A stretch of DNA of 64,000 nucleotides from Nocardioides silvaticus. GTDB taxonomy: Bacteria > Actinomycetota > Actinomycetes > Propionibacteriales > Nocardioidaceae. Position numbers and translations under genes: made by a program. Location of the stretch: assembly GCF_003160695.1 (NCBI RefSeq), contig NZ_QGDD01000001.1, forward strand, positions 372,001 to 436,000, written 5' to 3'. The notes under the pieces are model-generated. The model saw only the letters and a list, made by a program, of their open reading frames with translations, did not search any database and had not been told where the DNA came from. This document shows positions 1 through 7,941 of this stretch, piece by piece; the stretch's first letter is position 1; every line of letters starts with the position of its first letter.

Positions 1-546
1 CGGCTTCACGACGTGGTCGACGGTCTTGGGGCCCTGGCGCTCCTGCGTCGTCTCGGCCTTGACGTCCTGGCGGGCGGGTCCCTGCTGTGAGGCGTGGTCG
101 GCGCCGGCGGTGACGTGCCCCACCGTCGCCGGGGCCGCGGCGGCCGAACTGATCGTTGCCGCCTGCGTGGCGATGGGGGCGGCGATGAACAGCAGTGCGG
201 CCAGACCGATGAGGCCGCGCGCTGCGGCCTGGGGCCTACCCAGACCTGGCAGTTGAGGTGCCTGGACCTTGCGGAGCGCTGCGATGGCCTCCACAACAAG
301 GCTCAGGGCCATGAACGCCCAGGCGACCCAGCCGATCACCTTGAACAGGCCGAGAACGAGCGTGCCGTCGTCGGGCGCCAGGAGCGCGTTCTTGACGCCA
401 CCCAGGGTGGGCATCTGGTCGGGGATCGGGCTGGCGCCGATCGCGAGGAAGAGAGCGGGCAGGCCGAGGACGATGCCCAGCACGGCGAGCGAGGCGGCGA
501 GGCCGGTGAGTCGCTGGCCGATGGTGGGATGGGTGGGCGTAGTCAT
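1..546 (-). CDS. Membrane protein of the Tad locus, N-terminal part (possibly LysM/BTAD type), truncated by window edge
   Basis: The reading frame starts at ATG 546 and runs off the left edge, so only about 182 N-terminal residues are seen. They show two hydrophobic segments: residues about 13-35, then a second pair of helices beginning with a GLFKVIGWVAWAFMAL stretch near residue 65 and a LIGLAALLFIAAPIAT stretch near residue 110. A polar Q/E/K-rich tail follows. It is the last visible gene of the leftward tad operon, two bases from the upstream pseudopilin gene. Similar two-helix openings occur in large LysM or BTAD-domain proteins encoded next to actinobacterial tad genes, but neither domain lies inside the window, so that name is inference. 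What is clear is a membrane-anchored protein co-transcribed with the pilus genes. Confidence 0.6.
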   Translation of the reverse strand, partial: MTTPTHPTIGQRLTGLAASLAVLGIVLGLPALFLAIGASPIPDQMPTLGGVKNALLAPDDGTLVLGLFKVIGWVAWAFMALSLVVEAIAALRKVQAPQLPGLGRPQAAARGLIGLAALLFIAAPIATQAATISSAAAAPATVGHVTAGADHASQQGPARQDVKAETTQERQGPKTVDHVVKP

Positions 547-1010
547 CTCTCGATGCCTCCTTCGGCGCGGATGAGCCGCGCGGACGCCTCCCCGGTGACC
601 TGCATGGAGTCCAGGCCGATGATCCCGAGGAACTTGCTGGTGTAGGTGTCGGTGGTGGTGACGATCAGGGTGTCGCCGTTGACGACGCGCGCGGTTCCTT
701 CCACGCCGGCGGCGTGGAGGTAGTCCTGGGCGGCGGCCTTGGCGGCGTTGATGTCGACCCGGAGGTCCTCACCGCGCACCGCGGTGGAGCCCTGGACCTC
801 CTGGGCGCCGGTGCGGGCGGCCTGGGCGGCGGCACTGCGCGCCTGCTGCTGGGTGTGGACCTTGCCGCCGAGGTCGACGGCCATCCCGACGAGGATGATC
901 ATCACGAAGGACGCGGTGGCGAACCAGACGCTGATGGAGCCGCGCTCATCGCGCACACCACGCGTTCCGAGGCGGCGCAGGCGGCGCAGGCGGCGCAGGC
1001 GGCTGATCAT
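543..1010 (-). CDS. TadE/TadG-like pseudopilin
   Basis: A protein of 155 residues with an arginine-rich N-terminus, a DERGSI processing-type motif and one long hydrophobic helix (SVWFATASFVMIILVGMAVD), followed by a secreted domain. This is the layout of TadE/TadG pseudopilins, which are cleaved and help to assemble or anchor Flp pili. The start at ATG 1010 is chosen because it overlaps the upstream stop in an ATGA, as in the neighbouring genes. Upstream codons in the same frame read as a basic out-of-frame shadow. The first residues contain an RLRRLRRLRRL repeat encoded by a threefold direct DNA repeat (about 970-1003). No catalytic function is expected. The C-terminal domain is too divergent to assign to TadE, TadF or TadG specifically. 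Confidence 0.75.
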   Translation of the reverse strand: MISRLRRLRRLRRLGTRGVRDERGSISVWFATASFVMIILVGMAVDLGGKVHTQQQARSAAAQAARTGAQEVQGSTAVRGEDLRVDINAAKAAAQDYLHAAGVEGTARVVNGDTLIVTTTDTYTSKFLGIIGLDSMQVTGEASARLIRAEGGIER

Positions 1011-1456
1011 CGGCGCTCCCGGTAGGCGTCGACGGGGCTGCTGGCGGTCGCGATGATCGTCCTGGTGCCGGGCAGACCGGGGATGGCCAGGTCGGCGACG
1101 TCGACCTTGCAGGTCACCGTGGCGGTCACCTGGGCTGTGGTGCCCAGCGGGGCGTTGAACGCCGCGGCGTTGACCGTGATGCTGATGGTCGCGCACTGCA
1201 GGCCCTGGTCGTTCAGGCTGCTGGTGGCCGCGGCCTTGCCCGAGCTGATCGCCTCGCTCTGGGTCCGCTCGATGGACGCTGCTCGAGCTGCCTCGTAGGC
1301 GGCGGCCTCCACCGACTGCTTGGCGATCTCGACGCGTCCGCCGAGGATGATCATCGCGATGAACAGGCCGAAGGCCGGGACGCCGATCGCGGCCTCGATG
1401 GCCACGGATCCGCGTTCGTCCCGGCGGCGTCGGGAATCATGAACTCGCCAGGTCAT
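1007..1456 (-). CDS. TadE-like pseudopilin
   Basis: A protein of 149 residues: a short basic N-terminus, the motif DERGSVAIE, then a hydrophobic helix (AAIGVPAFGLFIAMIILGG) and a small exported domain with two cysteines (residues about 87 and 115). The glutamate right after the RGSV(A)I motif is the conserved acidic residue expected after the cleavage site in TadE-like pseudopilins. It overlaps the genes on both sides by 4 bp (ATGA at 1453-1456 and 1007-1010), which indicates translational coupling in the tad operon. The product should sit in the membrane and, after processing, form minor components of the pilus. The exact role among the three TadE-like proteins cannot be told from sequence. 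Confidence 0.8.
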   Translation of the reverse strand: MTWRVHDSRRRRDERGSVAIEAAIGVPAFGLFIAMIILGGRVEIAKQSVEAAAYEAARAASIERTQSEAISSGKAAATSSLNDQGLQCATISITVNAAAFNAPLGTTAQVTATVTCKVDVADLAIPGLPGTRTIIATASSPVDAYRERR

Positions 1457-1848
1457 TCGGTCAGCCTTTCGACCGGGACGCTGGCGCTCTGCCTGACGGT
1501 CACGTGCCAGCCGGGGATCACGCTCAGCGACTTGCCGGTGACGATGATCGTTGCCGTTGTCGTGGTTCGTGATCCGGAGACGCTGGTGGAGGTCATCACG
1601 TCGGAGCCACCGGCGTGGTTGAGGAAGGTGTTCGCCGTGGAGACGCCGGACTCGCGGGTTCCGGTCTCGCTGCCTGCCTCGCGGGCGCCCTCCTGCGCGG
1701 CCGCGAGCGCTACCTGCTTCGCGTGGTAGTACAGGGCTCCCTGGAGGCCGAGGAACATCAGCAGGAACAGCGCGGGCATCAGGAACACCATCTGTATGGT
1801 CACTGATCCGCGCTCGTCCCGGCTGCGGCGCTGAGAGCTGGCGAACAT
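1453..1848 (-). CDS. TadE-like pseudopilin
   Basis: A protein of 131 residues with the N-terminal motif RDERGSVTIQ, a hydrophobic helix (MVFLMPALFLLMFLGLQGALYYHA) and an exported threonine/serine-rich C-terminal domain. The helix followed by LALAAAQEGAREA resembles the AAQEGARAA segment common in TadE-like proteins. It is the first of three consecutive TadE-like genes and is translationally coupled to the next by an ATGA overlap. There is a 19-bp gap to the Flp-like pilin gene upstream. The start is the ATG at 1848; no strong ribosome binding site is visible, so translation may depend on coupling to the pilin gene. Confidence 0.8.
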   Translation of the reverse strand: MFASSQRRSRDERGSVTIQMVFLMPALFLLMFLGLQGALYYHAKQVALAAAQEGAREAGSETGTRESGVSTANTFLNHAGGSDVMTSTSVSGSRTTTTATIIVTGKSLSVIPGWHVTVRQSASVPVERLTE

Positions 1849-1867
1849 GACGAGAAGCCGGTCCTGC

Positions 1868-2071
1868 CTACTTGATCTTCCCGGACTCGCTGGTCACGAA
1901 GGCCCTGATGGCTGCGACGACGATGCCGACGATGGCGATGGCGGCCACCGCCCAGAGCACCTCCTGAATGGTGACCGAGCCGCGGTCGTCGCGCCGTCTG
2001 GTGACGCGATTCTCGACGGATGCGAGCGCCGCCATGGCCGCCAGCTGGAGGGCGATGAAGAGCTTCAACAT
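1868..2071 (-). CDS. Flp-like pilin or small pseudopilin
   Basis: A small protein of 67 residues: an N-terminal hydrophobic stretch, a basic segment, the motif DDRGSVTIQE and a second hydrophobic helix (VLWAVAAIAIVGIVVAAI) ending in a short polar tail. Size and layout match Flp-type pilins encoded with Tad machines. The RGSVTIQE motif is shared almost word for word with the TadE-like proteins downstream, so one prepilin peptidase could process all of them; none is visible in the window. A strong ribosome binding site (AAGGAAGGAAG) precedes the ATG at 2071. The unusual long leader before the cleavage motif distinguishes it from classical Flp. It is the best candidate for the major pilus subunit. 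Confidence 0.7.
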   Translation of the reverse strand: MLKLFIALQLAAMAALASVENRVTRRRDDRGSVTIQEVLWAVAAIAIVGIVVAAIRAFVTSESGKIK

Positions 2072-2140
2072 CGGGGTCTTCCTTCCTTGGTTGTTTGGGT
2101 GCGGTCTAGGGGATCCTTAGGGGGGTGGGTGTTAGGTCGG

Positions 2141-3055
2141 TCAGGTGGCGAAGCGGAGCATCGATGGGGCGACGAGGATCGCCATGAAGACGATGCCGAG
2201 GAGGCTGGCCGGGATGTACATGCGCTCGGAGGCGGCGTTGGCCTTGCCGAGCTCGGCGCTGAGCATCGCCGAGCGGAGCGCGGCGGCGCGGGCCCGGAGG
2301 TTGTTGTAGATCTGGGCTCCGTCCTGGCCGGACTGCTGCATGATGTCGGCGAGGTCGTCGAGCTCGGGGACGCCCAGCTCGTCGGCCAGCCCGTGCAGGG
2401 AGTCCCACGGTGCGCGGGTCATGTAACGGGCGCGGCGCAGCTCGCTCTCGATCCGCTTGAACACCCACTTGTCGCCGACCTCGGCCGCCGAACGCAGCGC
2501 CTGCTGCCCGCTGGATCCGTCACGGACACCGGTGGCGACCATGTCGATGTAGGCGCCGAGTGCCCGGTTGAACTCGATGCGGGCCCTCTTGGCGTCATCG
2601 GCGGCGTTGTAGTTGGGCATGAACCAGAACAGGGCAGCCAGGGCCACTGAGCCGAGGGTGGGGATCGCGAATGGCAGTGGCAGCCCGATGAGGGTGAAGA
2701 ACGCGGCCAGCAGCGGCGGCATGACGAGGCCGAGCAGAGCCCAGACGACCTTCTCACCATAGAACCGGGTCTCACTGATCTGCAGGATGGCCAGGTCCTT
2801 GCGGGGCGTGTGTGCCCACGCACCGCCGGGGAGGTTCTTCATCGCCCACAGGCCGATCCGGTCCACGGCCGAGCCGCTGTCGGCGCCCGTGTCGTCGAGG
2901 CCGGGGGTGCCGCGGCGGGGCACGACGCGGTCGGGCGAGAGCCGGTCCAGCGCGTCGACCAGGTCGGGGTCGGAGGGCGCGAGGCGCCACACGAGCACGG
3001 CGAGGGCCAGACCGAGGAGGGTGCCGCTGGCGAGCGCGAGCTGCAGGCCGGTCAT
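2141..3055 (-). CDS. tadC: TadC-like inner-membrane platform protein (type II secretion F family)
   Basis: A protein of 304 residues with an N-terminal membrane segment, a soluble linker, a hydrophobic hairpin (about residues 105-150: VVWALLGLVMPPLLAAFFTLIG and VALAALFWFMPNY), a helical cytoplasmic T2SS-F domain with the pattern DDLADIMQQSGQDG, and a C-terminal membrane helix (LLGIVFMAILVAP). This is the TadC architecture. With TadB it forms the membrane platform through which the TadA ATPase drives pilus assembly. The start at ATG 3055 overlaps the tadB stop in an ATGA, which supports this start over longer frames that extend into tadB. The gap to the pilin gene downstream is about 70 bp. 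Confidence 0.85.
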   Translation of the reverse strand: MTGLQLALASGTLLGLALAVLVWRLAPSDPDLVDALDRLSPDRVVPRRGTPGLDDTGADSGSAVDRIGLWAMKNLPGGAWAHTPRKDLAILQISETRFYGEKVVWALLGLVMPPLLAAFFTLIGLPLPFAIPTLGSVALAALFWFMPNYNAADDAKRARIEFNRALGAYIDMVATGVRDGSSGQQALRSAAEVGDKWVFKRIESELRRARYMTRAPWDSLHGLADELGVPELDDLADIMQQSGQDGAQIYNNLRARAAALRSAMLSAELGKANAASERMYIPASLLGIVFMAILVAPSMLRFAT

Positions 3056-3984
3056 GCCAGTACCCCTTCCTTCTCCGCCGGTGCTCTGCGCTGGGCGGCG
3101 CGGTGGGCGTTTCGGGCCTGGAGGTCGAGGAAGCGCGGAAGCGGCTTGGCGACGGCCATCCGGCGCATCCAGAGCAGGGTGGCCACGTAGGCGGTGAGCA
3201 GGACGGCGAGGACGACCTGGCCCAGTGGGGTGCCGTAGGGCTCGATGTAGTCGCCGGTGAAGGCGAGGATGCCGAGCACGCCGAGGGTGATGACGGTGAC
3301 GGTGCGGGCGGTGGTGCGGGGCTTGGCCTGGTCGGCGGCGATCTGGCGTCGGGCGCGGACGTCGGCGGCGACGGTCTCGGCGAGGGCGTCCAGTGCCTTC
3401 GACAGTCCGGCCTGTCCGCGGCCGCTGGCGGCGAGGATCAGCTGGCTGGCCACGACGTCGCCGGTGGAGTCGTTGAGGTCCTCGGCGAAGGCGCGCAAGA
3501 CGTCCTCGGTGGAGGAGGTGTTGTTCCACAGGCGGGAAACCATCAGCCCGACCTCGCGCTGGATCGCCTCAGGTGTCGACTGCAGCGACTTGATGAGCGC
3601 CGAGCGCAGGGACTGTCCGGCGGTCAGCTTGCCGGACAGGGACCGGGTCCACTCCTCGAGCGCTTCGAGCTTCTCGATGCTGGCGGCGGCCGGCGGCGGC
3701 GTCAGTAGCAGCGGGAGGCCCACGATCGCGGCCGGGACGAGGACGATCGCGATCACCCACCCGGTCACCAGCGCGACCAGAAGGCCGGCCACGGCGCCGC
3801 CGAGCATGAGCATCCGGGTACGACGGTCGAGCCGGACGAACCAGTTCCCCAGCCGTCCGAACGGGGTGGTGGTCCGGGCCGGCTTCGGCTGCTTGGGTGG
3901 CGCCGGGATCATCGCGTAGACCATGCCTATCAGGCCGATGAGGATCAGGGCGCCGAAGACGGCGGGCAGGAACGCTGTGCTCAT
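3052..3984 (-). CDS. tadB: TadB-like inner-membrane platform protein (type II secretion F family)
   Basis: A protein of 310 residues. It has an N-terminal membrane helix, a basic linker, a pair of helices around residues 58-95 (MLMLGGAVAGLLVALVTGWV and VLVPAAIVGLPLLL), a cytoplasmic helical domain with AEDLNDSTGDVVASQLILAASGRGQAGLSKAL typical of the T2SS-F fold in TadB, and two C-terminal membrane helices (VITLGVLGILAFTG and VLAVLLTAYVATLLW). It partners TadC in the pilus platform. Start ATG 3984 overlaps the stop of tadA by 4 bp and its own stop overlaps the start of tadC, so the three core genes are tightly coupled. Confidence 0.87.
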   Translation of the reverse strand: MSTAFLPAVFGALILIGLIGMVYAMIPAPPKQPKPARTTTPFGRLGNWFVRLDRRTRMLMLGGAVAGLLVALVTGWVIAIVLVPAAIVGLPLLLTPPPAAASIEKLEALEEWTRSLSGKLTAGQSLRSALIKSLQSTPEAIQREVGLMVSRLWNNTSSTEDVLRAFAEDLNDSTGDVVASQLILAASGRGQAGLSKALDALAETVAADVRARRQIAADQAKPRTTARTVTVITLGVLGILAFTGDYIEPYGTPLGQVVLAVLLTAYVATLLWMRRMAVAKPLPRFLDLQARNAHRAAQRRAPAEKEGVLA

Positions 3985-5651
3985 GAGGTGGCCACCCCCG
4001 GGTTGGCCTGGGACTCGGCCGTGTACGCCTCGAGGTCGAAGCCGTGGCGTGCTAGTTCCTGGGCGAGGAAGTTGTCGAGCTTGCCGGTCGCGACGGCCTG
4101 GCCGAGCTGGTTGGGCGCGAAGATCGGGGTGGTGGCGTACCCGCGGGCTGCGTCGATGCTCGGCTGGACGACCAGGACCTCCTCGACCCAGCGCTGCTTG
4201 CGGAAGGTCCCGTCGTCGTTGGGGACGACCTCGGAGCGCAGGTACATCACGATGTCGATCGCAGCGGCCAGCTTGCTGATCGCCAGCTCGCGGGTGACCT
4301 GGGGGCCCTTCTCCATGGCGCAGGAGACGAGTTTCTCGATGGTGTGCTCGGCGCTGCGGGCGTGGGTGGTGCTGATCGACCCGGGGCCGGACTCCATGGC
4401 CTTGAGCATGTTCCAGACCTCCGGGCCGCGGACCTCGCCGACGATCTGGCGGGCGAGGTTGAACCGGAAGGAGTGGTGGATGGCCTCTTCGAGGCTGAAC
4501 TCGCCGGCCTGGCGGCCGTCGATGCCGACCTCGCCGGATCCGGGGCGGTGTTCCCAGGCGTGGACGATCTTGTGCCGGTCGACCAGCTCGTGCAGGTGCA
4601 GCTCGAACTCGGTCTCGAAGGTGCCGATCATTTCCCAGGGCGGGATGCACGAGCACAGGGCGCGGACCCAGGTGGTCTTGCCCGAGCCCTGGACGCCGGA
4701 GACGACGATGCTCTTGCCTGCGCGCACGCAGGCCGCGAGGAAATCGGCCAGGACCGGGCTGCACGCCTTGCGGTCGTAGACCATCTCGTCCATCGACACC
4801 TCGCGCATGCCGTGCCGGCGGATCACGACCGAGGTGTAGGCCATCACCCAGGCGCCGGCCGCGAGTCGCGCTCCCCCGGGCAGCCGGAGGTCCAGGTGCG
4901 GACGGGCCTCGGTGAAGGGCCGGTTCTGTCGAGCACCGAGGTCGGCGAGGAACTCGCGCAGCTCGTCTTCGGAATCGGCGATCGGGTCGGCCTCGACCAG
5001 GGTGCCGTCGACCAGCTCCAGCCACACCGAGCAAACCGGGCCGCGGGCGATGACGATGATGTTCTCGACGTCCTCGCGCTCGACCAGGGGCTGGAGGCGG
5101 CCCAGACCGAACAGGGCGGCGTGGAGGGCGGACTTGAGCGCCTTCTCCTGGTCCTTGGTCCACGGGGGCCGGCCGGTGGAGACCAGCGCCTCGGCCTCGG
5201 ACTTGATGAGCTCCTCGATGACGTCGAGCCCCATCTGCTCGCGGTCCTCTTCGGTGACCCGGCCGCCTTCCTTGTCGAGCCGTGCGGTCAGCCGCGAGGA
5301 GATCTCCGCGCGGTACTGCGCCACCATCTCCCAGTCCAGCTCGACCCGGCCGTCCGAGCCGTGGCTGTGGTGCTCCTCCGGCGCAGGCCCCACGAGCGGG
5401 CGCAGGCTGAACTCCGAGCGTGCGCGGCCCGGCAGCTCCTGCTCGCTGGTCCAGGCGCCGGCGAAGATCGGCAGCGAGGTCGGGTCGTGGTCCTCAACGA
5501 CCGGGGGCGGGGGCGGCGGGGTGCCATTGGTGCGGCCGCGGGCGAAGGGCGAGGTCTGTCCCCGGCTCGCGGCGTGACGTGCCTCGAGCCACTCGTCGGC
5601 GCGCAGCGGGTCGCGACCGTTGGCGTCCGGGTGGTGTCCGTTGGTGCTCAT
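3981..5651 (-). CDS. tadA: TadA/CpaF-family secretion ATPase
   Basis: A protein of 556 residues. The first 100 or so residues are low-complexity with a proline run; residues about 105-300 form the N-terminal domain of CpaF ATPases, and the RecA-like ATPase follows. Walker A is GVQGSGKT at about 319-326, the acidic box lies near FETEFEL (about 345-351), Walker B-type sequence ARQIVGEVRG at about 400-409, and the His box STTHARS at about 428-434. It powers pilus assembly or secretion at the cytoplasmic face of TadBC. ATG 5651 is chosen because it forms the ATGA overlap with the upstream tadZ-like gene. The proline-rich N-terminal extension is longer than in many TadA proteins. Confidence 0.92.
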   Translation of the reverse strand: MSTNGHHPDANGRDPLRADEWLEARHAASRGQTSPFARGRTNGTPPPPPPVVEDHDPTSLPIFAGAWTSEQELPGRARSEFSLRPLVGPAPEEHHSHGSDGRVELDWEMVAQYRAEISSRLTARLDKEGGRVTEEDREQMGLDVIEELIKSEAEALVSTGRPPWTKDQEKALKSALHAALFGLGRLQPLVEREDVENIIVIARGPVCSVWLELVDGTLVEADPIADSEDELREFLADLGARQNRPFTEARPHLDLRLPGGARLAAGAWVMAYTSVVIRRHGMREVSMDEMVYDRKACSPVLADFLAACVRAGKSIVVSGVQGSGKTTWVRALCSCIPPWEMIGTFETEFELHLHELVDRHKIVHAWEHRPGSGEVGIDGRQAGEFSLEEAIHHSFRFNLARQIVGEVRGPEVWNMLKAMESGPGSISTTHARSAEHTIEKLVSCAMEKGPQVTRELAISKLAAAIDIVMYLRSEVVPNDDGTFRKQRWVEEVLVVQPSIDAARGYATTPIFAPNQLGQAVATGKLDNFLAQELARHGFDLEAYTAESQANPGVATS

Positions 5652-6487
5652 GTATGGCCTCCGTTCGTGGGAGCGAGGGCGGCCCTGTTGGCGCCGAGGA
5701 CGGACTCGATGGCCGCGGCGCTGGCCCGGTAGCCGCGCAGCAGCCCAGAGGACTCGAACTTGCGCGGCTTGCGCGCGCCGTGGGAGTAGACCTCGGCCAC
5801 ATCGGGATCCCACTCCACCGACGCGACGACGGGGACCTGCAGGGCCTTCGCGATGTGGCGGGCGGTGTAGGGCCGGACTCGGGCGCCGGTCGGCATCGCG
5901 GGCCAGCGTCGCTCCTCGTCGACGAGGAGGACCCCGAGTCGAGACAGGCCACCGACTCCAGCAAACTGCGTCCGCAGGGTCTTGGCCCAGCTGGTGGCGC
6001 CGGCCAAGGCCGGCAGCGAGCTGCGGGTGACCAGCAGGGTCAGGTCGGAGGCGGCAATGAGCGGCTGGGGCCAGCCGGCGAGGCCGAGCCGGCCGGCGTC
6101 GACGATGACGTCTTGGCCGTTGCGCTCCAGCGCACGCAGCTGTTCGGTGAGCGGATCCCACAGCGGCAGCAGGCTGGGCGCCTGCTCGTGAGCCCGGATA
6201 CCGGGCAGGAACCACGCCGACCGCTCGGCCGGGGCCTCGGGGTCCAGCAGCAGCGTCTCGCGCGGCAGGGCGTCGGCCAGCGTTCCCTCGCGCAGGGAGA
6301 GGGCGAGGTTGATCAGCCCGCCGGTCGGCTCCTGGGTGCCGTGGAAGTAGCCGGCGAAGACCGAGGACGAGCCGGTCGGGTCTGCGTCGACCAGGAGCAC
6401 CGGTCGATGCCAGTTGAGGGTGAGCCCGAGCGCCGTGGTCGAGACGCCGGGCGAACCGCTCGCGGAGGCCAGGACGATCAACGCCAT
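5648..6487 (-). CDS. TadZ/CpaE-like ParA-family protein with degenerate Walker A
   Basis: A protein of 279 residues with a ParA/MinD-like fold: the N-terminal beta strand and loop MALIVLASASGSPGVSTTA, the strand VLLVDADPTGSS, and a later DLTLLVTRSSLPALAGA segment. The Walker A loop reads SGSPGVSTT, without the lysine of the usual deviant Walker motif, a feature shared with many TadZ/CpaE proteins that localise the pilus rather than hydrolyse ATP efficiently. It lies between the SAF protein and the TadA ATPase, three bases after the former, and overlaps tadA by 4 bp. By family it should recruit the Tad machine to a cell pole or other site. Confidence 0.8.
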   Translation of the reverse strand: MALIVLASASGSPGVSTTALGLTLNWHRPVLLVDADPTGSSSVFAGYFHGTQEPTGGLINLALSLREGTLADALPRETLLLDPEAPAERSAWFLPGIRAHEQAPSLLPLWDPLTEQLRALERNGQDVIVDAGRLGLAGWPQPLIAASDLTLLVTRSSLPALAGATSWAKTLRTQFAGVGGLSRLGVLLVDEERRWPAMPTGARVRPYTARHIAKALQVPVVASVEWDPDVAEVYSHGARKPRKFESSGLLRGYRASAAAIESVLGANRAALAPTNGGHT

Positions 6488-6490
6488 GCG

Positions 6491-7177
6491 TCAACGCTCC
6501 CGGGCGTCCAGGACGAGCGCGACACGTCCGGTGGCGGCACGCGCAGCCAGGTCGGCGGCATCGGCCTCGGGCACCGAGACGTCGACTACGGTCTCCCCGG
6601 TCTCCTCCACTCGGCTAACACCAACGACGACTGCCTCGACAGTGACCGGGTCCTTCTCGGTGACCTCGCCCTGATCACCGGGAGTGGTGACGATCCGGAC
6701 GACGTCGCCGCTGTAGAGCTGCTCCGAGGGCATCTGGCCCGGCGTGAGGCTGATGCCCACAAGGGATTCCCCCTCCCCCGGCACCAGACTGTCGGTGACG
6801 GCCTCCTTGGTGAGCAGGGTGCCGGCCCACAGGTCAACCGCAGCGCGGCTGCCCTCGAGTTCGGCCTTCTGACTGCCGGCGACCGGGGTCAGCGCCGGAT
6901 CGACGCTCACCCGCACGACGGCGAGGTCCCCGGCCTCGATGGCCTCGCCGCGCTTGACGTCGCGGCTGACCACGAGCACGTCCTGCGTGTCGTTGACCGA
7001 TGTGAACGCGAAGGCGGTACCCAGCGCTCCTGCAGCGACAAGCGCCGCGCAGAGTGCGAACACCCATGGTCTGCGGCGCCGCCTGAGTCGTGGCCGCGGA
7101 GTGTGGTTGAGGTCAGGCATGGGCCGACTCTTGGTCGATGTTTCGACTGACAGCCCTTGAGCGGTGTTCTGCGACAT
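6491..7177 (-). CDS. SAF-domain protein (CpaB/RcpC-like), first gene of the tad operon
   Basis: A protein of 228 residues: basic cytoplasmic N-terminus (RLRRRRRPW), one membrane helix (VFALCAALVAAGALGTAFAF), then an SAF domain starting DVLVVSRDVKRGEAIEAGDL and an acidic C-terminal domain. This is the CpaB/RcpC pattern, a periplasmic or cell-wall-side component that stabilises the pilus channel. The start at ATG 7177 is preceded by GAGAGGA at a suitable distance; a longer frame would start at 7207, inside the predicted promoter. It is the first gene of a leftward operon of at least ten genes. Promoter motif copy F (7201-7237) lies just upstream. Confidence 0.8.
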   Translation of the reverse strand: MSQNTAQGLSVETSTKSRPMPDLNHTPRPRLRRRRRPWVFALCAALVAAGALGTAFAFTSVNDTQDVLVVSRDVKRGEAIEAGDLAVVRVSVDPALTPVAGSQKAELEGSRAAVDLWAGTLLTKEAVTDSLVPGEGESLVGISLTPGQMPSEQLYSGDVVRIVTTPGDQGEVTEKDPVTVEAVVVGVSRVEETGETVVDVSVPEADAADLAARAATGRVALVLDARER

Positions 7178-7200
7178 GGATCCCGAGTCCTCTCGTGTCT

Positions 7201-7237
7201 CGATCACCTACGTGTCAAGACGGGCCCGGAGCGATCA
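7201..7237 (-). promoter_or_regulatory. Bipartite element motif, copy F (upstream of tad operon)
   Basis: On the minus strand TGATCGC (7237-7231), a 20-bp spacer and TAGGTGATCG (7210-7201). It is one of six copies in the element with the same 20-bp spacer. The right half ends 24 bp before the ATG at 7177, leaving room for a transcription start and the GAGAGGA ribosome binding site. This is compatible with the right half being the -10 region of the promoter. The assignment as promoter is inference; the sequence identity and spacing are seen directly. Confidence 0.75.
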
Positions 7238-7290
7238 GTACGAGCTCAACTTGACAGGACGACACTAGTGCATTTCTATCGGGGTTCTCG

Positions 7291-7299
7291 CTATCCACA
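7291..7299 (+). promoter_or_regulatory. DnaA-box-like sequence CTATCCACA
   Basis: A match to the core of the DnaA box (TTATCCACA) with one mismatch, in the 299-bp gap upstream of the tad operon. It is one of four TATCCACA sites found in non-coding DNA of the element. It may be a binding site for the tandem DnaA-IV protein encoded at 11742-12680 or for host DnaA. That link is inference. Confidence 0.45.
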
Positions 7300-7448
7300 G
7301 ATGACCGATTTCGAGATGCCATCGCCAGTCCTGACCAGAGGGTCGCGCGGCTCAATCCCCCCGATGGGACCGAGCATCAACGCCTCAGAACGATCCGGAG
7401 TCCATGGGACCACAAAATCGTCCGGTCTCCCGCCACGAATTTGTCGCC

Positions 7449-7457
7449 TGTGGATAT
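7449..7457 (-). promoter_or_regulatory. DnaA-box-like sequence ATATCCACA (minus strand)
   Basis: TGTGGATAT on the plus strand, the inverse of ATATCCACA, in the same gap as the site at 7291 and in opposite orientation to it. The two sites are about 150 bp apart. The gap (7178-7476) otherwise holds promoter motif F and a CACTAGTG palindrome at 7263-7270; no gene is visible there. Confidence 0.4.
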
Positions 7458-7476
7458 CGGTCGAACCCGCTTGCAC

Positions 7477-7941
7477 TTACAAACTCGGCCGGACTGAGGG
7501 TGTTTCGTCGCGCCGGCGGTGTCGCTGCGCCTCGCGGAAGGCTGCGATAACAACTTCGACCGACTCCCCGAGCGTCCGGGCAAGCGCTTCGAGCGACTGT
7601 GGCGCAGGGAGCCGGGTCCAGCGCCCTTGCTCCCAGGCGTAATACGTCGGCACAGCCACGTTCACGGACGTGACGAGATCGGCAACGGTGAGCCCTGCCT
7701 GCAGGCGCAGCGCTCGGAGATCGGGGACATCACCATCGAGGTGAACTAGCCGTATTGCCGGGATGTCGAGGGCCTTCGCGAGTCTGACCAGGAAGTCCGG
7801 GCGCGGGGTTGAGATACCTAGCTCCCAGCGAGAGATGCGCTCACCTCCAGCGGCCCCCACCAGGTGCGCCAGTTCATGCTGAGTCAACCCCGCTTCCTCG
7901 CGAGCTGCTCTCAACGCATTGGGGTCGATTCCGGACGTCAT
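7477..7941 (-). CDS. Tandem helix-turn-helix XRE-family regulator
   Basis: A protein of 154 residues with two XRE-type helix-turn-helix domains. The first is at about residues 8-62 (LRAAREEAGLTQHELAHLVG...ISRWELGISTPRPDFLVRLAKAL). The second is at about 72-134 (LRALRLQAGLTVADLVTSVNVAVPTYYAWEQGRWT...LEALARTLG). A basic tail follows. It is a DNA-binding regulator and, by position next to the tad promoter, the best candidate for the controller of the element. The gene faces leftward, in the same direction as the tad operon. No copy of the six-fold promoter motif precedes it, but CACTAGCG (7952-7959), similar to the CACTAGTG palindromes near motif copies F and D, lies 10 bp before its ATG. This hints at autoregulation. 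Confidence 0.8.
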   Translation of the reverse strand: MTSGIDPNALRAAREEAGLTQHELAHLVGAAGGERISRWELGISTPRPDFLVRLAKALDIPAIRLVHLDGDVPDLRALRLQAGLTVADLVTSVNVAVPTYYAWEQGRWTRLPAPQSLEALARTLGESVEVVIAAFREAQRHRRRDETPSVRPSL

